From: Onchocerca volvulus
Taxonomy: Eukaryota; Nematoda; Chromadorea; Rhabditida; Onchocercidae
DNA: 64,000 bases
Direction of reading: 5' to 3'
Assembly: GCA_000499405.2 (NCBI GenBank)
Contig: HG738137.1
Coordinates: forward strand, 21,104,603 to 21,168,602
Part shown: in pieces, positions 62,081 to 64,000 of the stretch
How positions within the stretch are numbered: the first letter of the stretch is position 1
How the letters are laid out: the number at the start of each line of letters is the position of its first letter
Made by a program: the position numbers and the translations under genes
Notes under the pieces: generated by a model
Databases searched by the model: none
What the model was told of the DNA's origin: nothing
Seen by the model: the letters and a program-made list of their open reading frames with translations, nothing else

Positions 62081-64000
62081 TCAGTGAAATATCCAATCGC
62101 TTGATGACATACCTTCACTAAATAAAAAAAGAAAAGAAATCTGAGACAAAACTTTATTTGGAAAGAAGTAGCAAAATCAATAAAGATATTTTGCAAAATC
62201 TGTTGTGAGCAATTAATTGCAAACTATTGTTACAATAAAGACAAGAAATTACTCAAACTTACGAGCTATTTTCATGGGACAAATTAGTGAATCCAACTAC
62301 TGAACTAGTACGCCAGTGATCTCTTCGATTTGCGAAAACTTTTTTTTGTTTGTAACAGGTCAAACCAAATACAATGCCAGTAACGAGAAAGAGTAGTATG
62401 CAGAAAATAATGCCCAGATGCTTTGATTCGCCAAGCTCACTAGTAACGCTACTTCTGTCATCTGCTGATGCATTTTCTGCAAAACCGGAATAATTGTGAA
62501 TTCAACACAGTACTCTTCCTGTTGTCACTTCCGGGTACAAACATATCTTGAAAAATGCAAAAAAAATCTTTACAAATTTTGGTACATAAGCAGGAAAAAT
62601 TCATTCAAACTTTATTTGGCTATCCAGAATCTGATCTAATTTATAATTTTCTCAACTAATCCTTTTTATTTACATTGAAATACTTTTCGGAAGGATTTGT
62701 AAAGATTTGTTGCATACCAGATTCAGATTTTTTTTTTTTCGCAGTTATCAATTCCTTTTTAGTTATTATTATAGAAATGATGGAATTGAATCTTTCAGCA
62801 TCTATTTTTTCATTAGCTATATCTATACTTTTCCAACAATTAACTTACAACATTGAGTTATCTGATAAACTATATATGGAAAAAAAAGCTCTTACATTCA
62901 TTTAAAAAAAAAAAATGCTTTTCATCATCTCTCGTTAAAAAATATAAAAAAAGAACCGGCAGTATAATATAAAACGAATCCTTTGTTGGTAATACTGATA
63001 TCGGTTTCAAAATAAACTGTCATCACTTCAGCGGTACTTCGTAATAAATCTGTGAAAATTTCAATTCCACTCGTACTGCAAAATTAATTTATCATGAGAA
63101 ATACGATTCTATTTTCTGGCAGTTTTGAGCATGCTCCATACAGTTTCATTAAAAAATTATGATAAAATTGAGTATTCCGATGTAGACTGTAATGAATTCA
63201 GTGCTAAAATGCTAATCAAATTTTCGCAATTATTTTTTGCATTACAGAATACAATGAAAAAAGCTTGAAACAAACATTCTAATTCGTCTATCAGTTATAT
63301 TAATGCCATCGAAAATTGCGAGCACATCTTCGTTCGGCTCAAGAGCCAGCTCAGTGATATTCGCAACAACAACGTATCCTTGCGGTGCGGTTATCAAGTA
63401 TTGGCATTTCATCAAATTGCAATAATGACCAGGATAATCCGGTGATGTAAGTTGCTTCCATAAACCTTCTTTTGCTTCCAATTCCAAAGAGCCACATTCA
63501 CATACTGCGAATTATGCTTAGTGAAAATTTAATTAAAAAATTCTAAATTCACATCTGGAAACACTTATAATTTTGATTGCACGTTCTTGATATCAGTTAT
63601 CTTTTACTGTAAGAAAAATTAAACTAATAGTTTGTGGGTTAGAAATTCAAATTGATGCTTTTACCATTTTACAATAGAAAACAACTATTTTACTGCAAAT
63701 AGACTATGTTGCAGATGAACAACAATGATTGCGGATTTTCCAAAATGATATGAAAAACTAAGCAGACTTATTACATGAAAAATCAGAGTCTTTATGTCAT
63801 TAAATTTGTCCTTGCGTTTAATATATAGAAAAATTAACTCGATTTCCATTTGTAATTGAAGTCGAATTGAGCAGCACGCCTGTTGATATCAGATGCTAAG
63901 TGATACCAAATCATCATTGGTAAATCGTTTGTTACCTCTTCCGTTCCACTCTCAGCAAGCATTGGTTCGAAACTAAATATATATTCGTAAATTGTTGCAA
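62081..64000 (-). CDS. CUB-domain type I membrane protein (C-terminal part; runs off window)
   Basis: Exons on the minus strand: 63839 to beyond 64000, 63276-63504, 62957-63075, 62263-62476, 62081-62117; the phases agree at all four joins. The first exon ends a CUB-like domain (INRRAAQFDFNYKW). A second CUB follows: ECGSLELEAKEGLWKQLTSP, DYPGHYCNLMKCQYLITAPQG, VLAIFDG, then VYFETDISITNKGFVLYY. After a short linker a membrane segment (HLGIIFCILLFLVTGIVFGL) leads to a roughly 40-residue tail ending SSSDWIFH. CUB domains mediate extracellular protein binding (family knowledge); several worm CUB membrane proteins organise synapses, but I cannot assign this one. The gene converges with the EFHC-like gene, with 279 bases between the stops. 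The small last exon rests on a good polypyrimidine acceptor and phase. Confidence 0.85.

Noticed and set aside
1..64000. Search for CRISPR arrays, bacterial operons, rRNA genes or endosymbiont (Wolbachia-like) insertions
   Set aside because: No regular repeat-spacer arrays, no rRNA cores, and no long intronless bacterial-type genes are visible.

Overview
The window looks like AT-rich eukaryotic DNA from a parasitic nematode, most likely of the filarial/spirurid type (inference). The evidence is short exons split by many introns, acceptors of the form TTTTCAG or TTTAG, several ATGs lying just behind strong acceptor-like sites (as expected for SL trans-splicing), an AT-rich composition, and proteins that read as animal orthologues. 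There are no bacterial operons, ribosome sites or CRISPR arrays.

Layout. (1) 1-1069: no gene seen. (2) 1070-5997 (+): Utp21/WDR36, a WD40 protein of the small-subunit processome, 13 exons. (3) 6472-11207 (+): ABCF1 (ABC50), a twin-ATPase translation factor, 16 exons, about 475 bases behind Utp21 on the same strand. (4) 13501-31301 (-): SH3-DH-PH Rho-family exchange factor of the collybistin/Asef group. Its catalytic exons are compact (13.5-17.3 kb) and its 5' exons are scattered across 5 and 9 kb introns. The 9 kb intron holds a decayed Helitron (about 26856-28866) with a diverged internal repeat array, and a 50-base poly(A). (5) 35216-37391 (-): two-exon, cysteine-rich single-pass membrane protein, not identified. 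(6) 37.4-46.2 kb: mostly gene-poor, with one orphan candidate exon and low-complexity tracts. (7) 46236-48570 (-): SLC25A51-type mitochondrial NAD+ carrier, 6 exons, with a tRNA-like/SINE fragment in its last intron. (8) 48.6-52.2 kb: nothing supported. (9) 52175-about 53176 (-): NSE2/MMS21 SUMO ligase, with an apparent reading-frame break near its N terminus. (10) 53552-56566 (+): DCN1-like cullin neddylation factor, divergent from NSE2. (11) 58374-61801 (+): EFHC1/2-like protein with three DM10 domains and no EF-hand tail. (12) 62081 to beyond 64000 (-): C-terminal part of a CUB-domain type I membrane protein, convergent with the EFHC gene.

The genes are mainly core cell biology: ribosome assembly and translation (Utp21, ABCF1), NAD+ import, SUMO and NEDD8 ligation, plus cytoskeletal/ciliary and surface proteins. 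They do not form one pathway. For each multi-exon model given in full, the proposed exon lengths sum to a whole number of codons and the junction phases agree, which strongly supports the models. No convincing unknown multi-gene system was found. The most unusual items are the Helitron with its repeat array and terminal palindrome, the possibly nested membrane-protein gene, and the NSE2 frame break.
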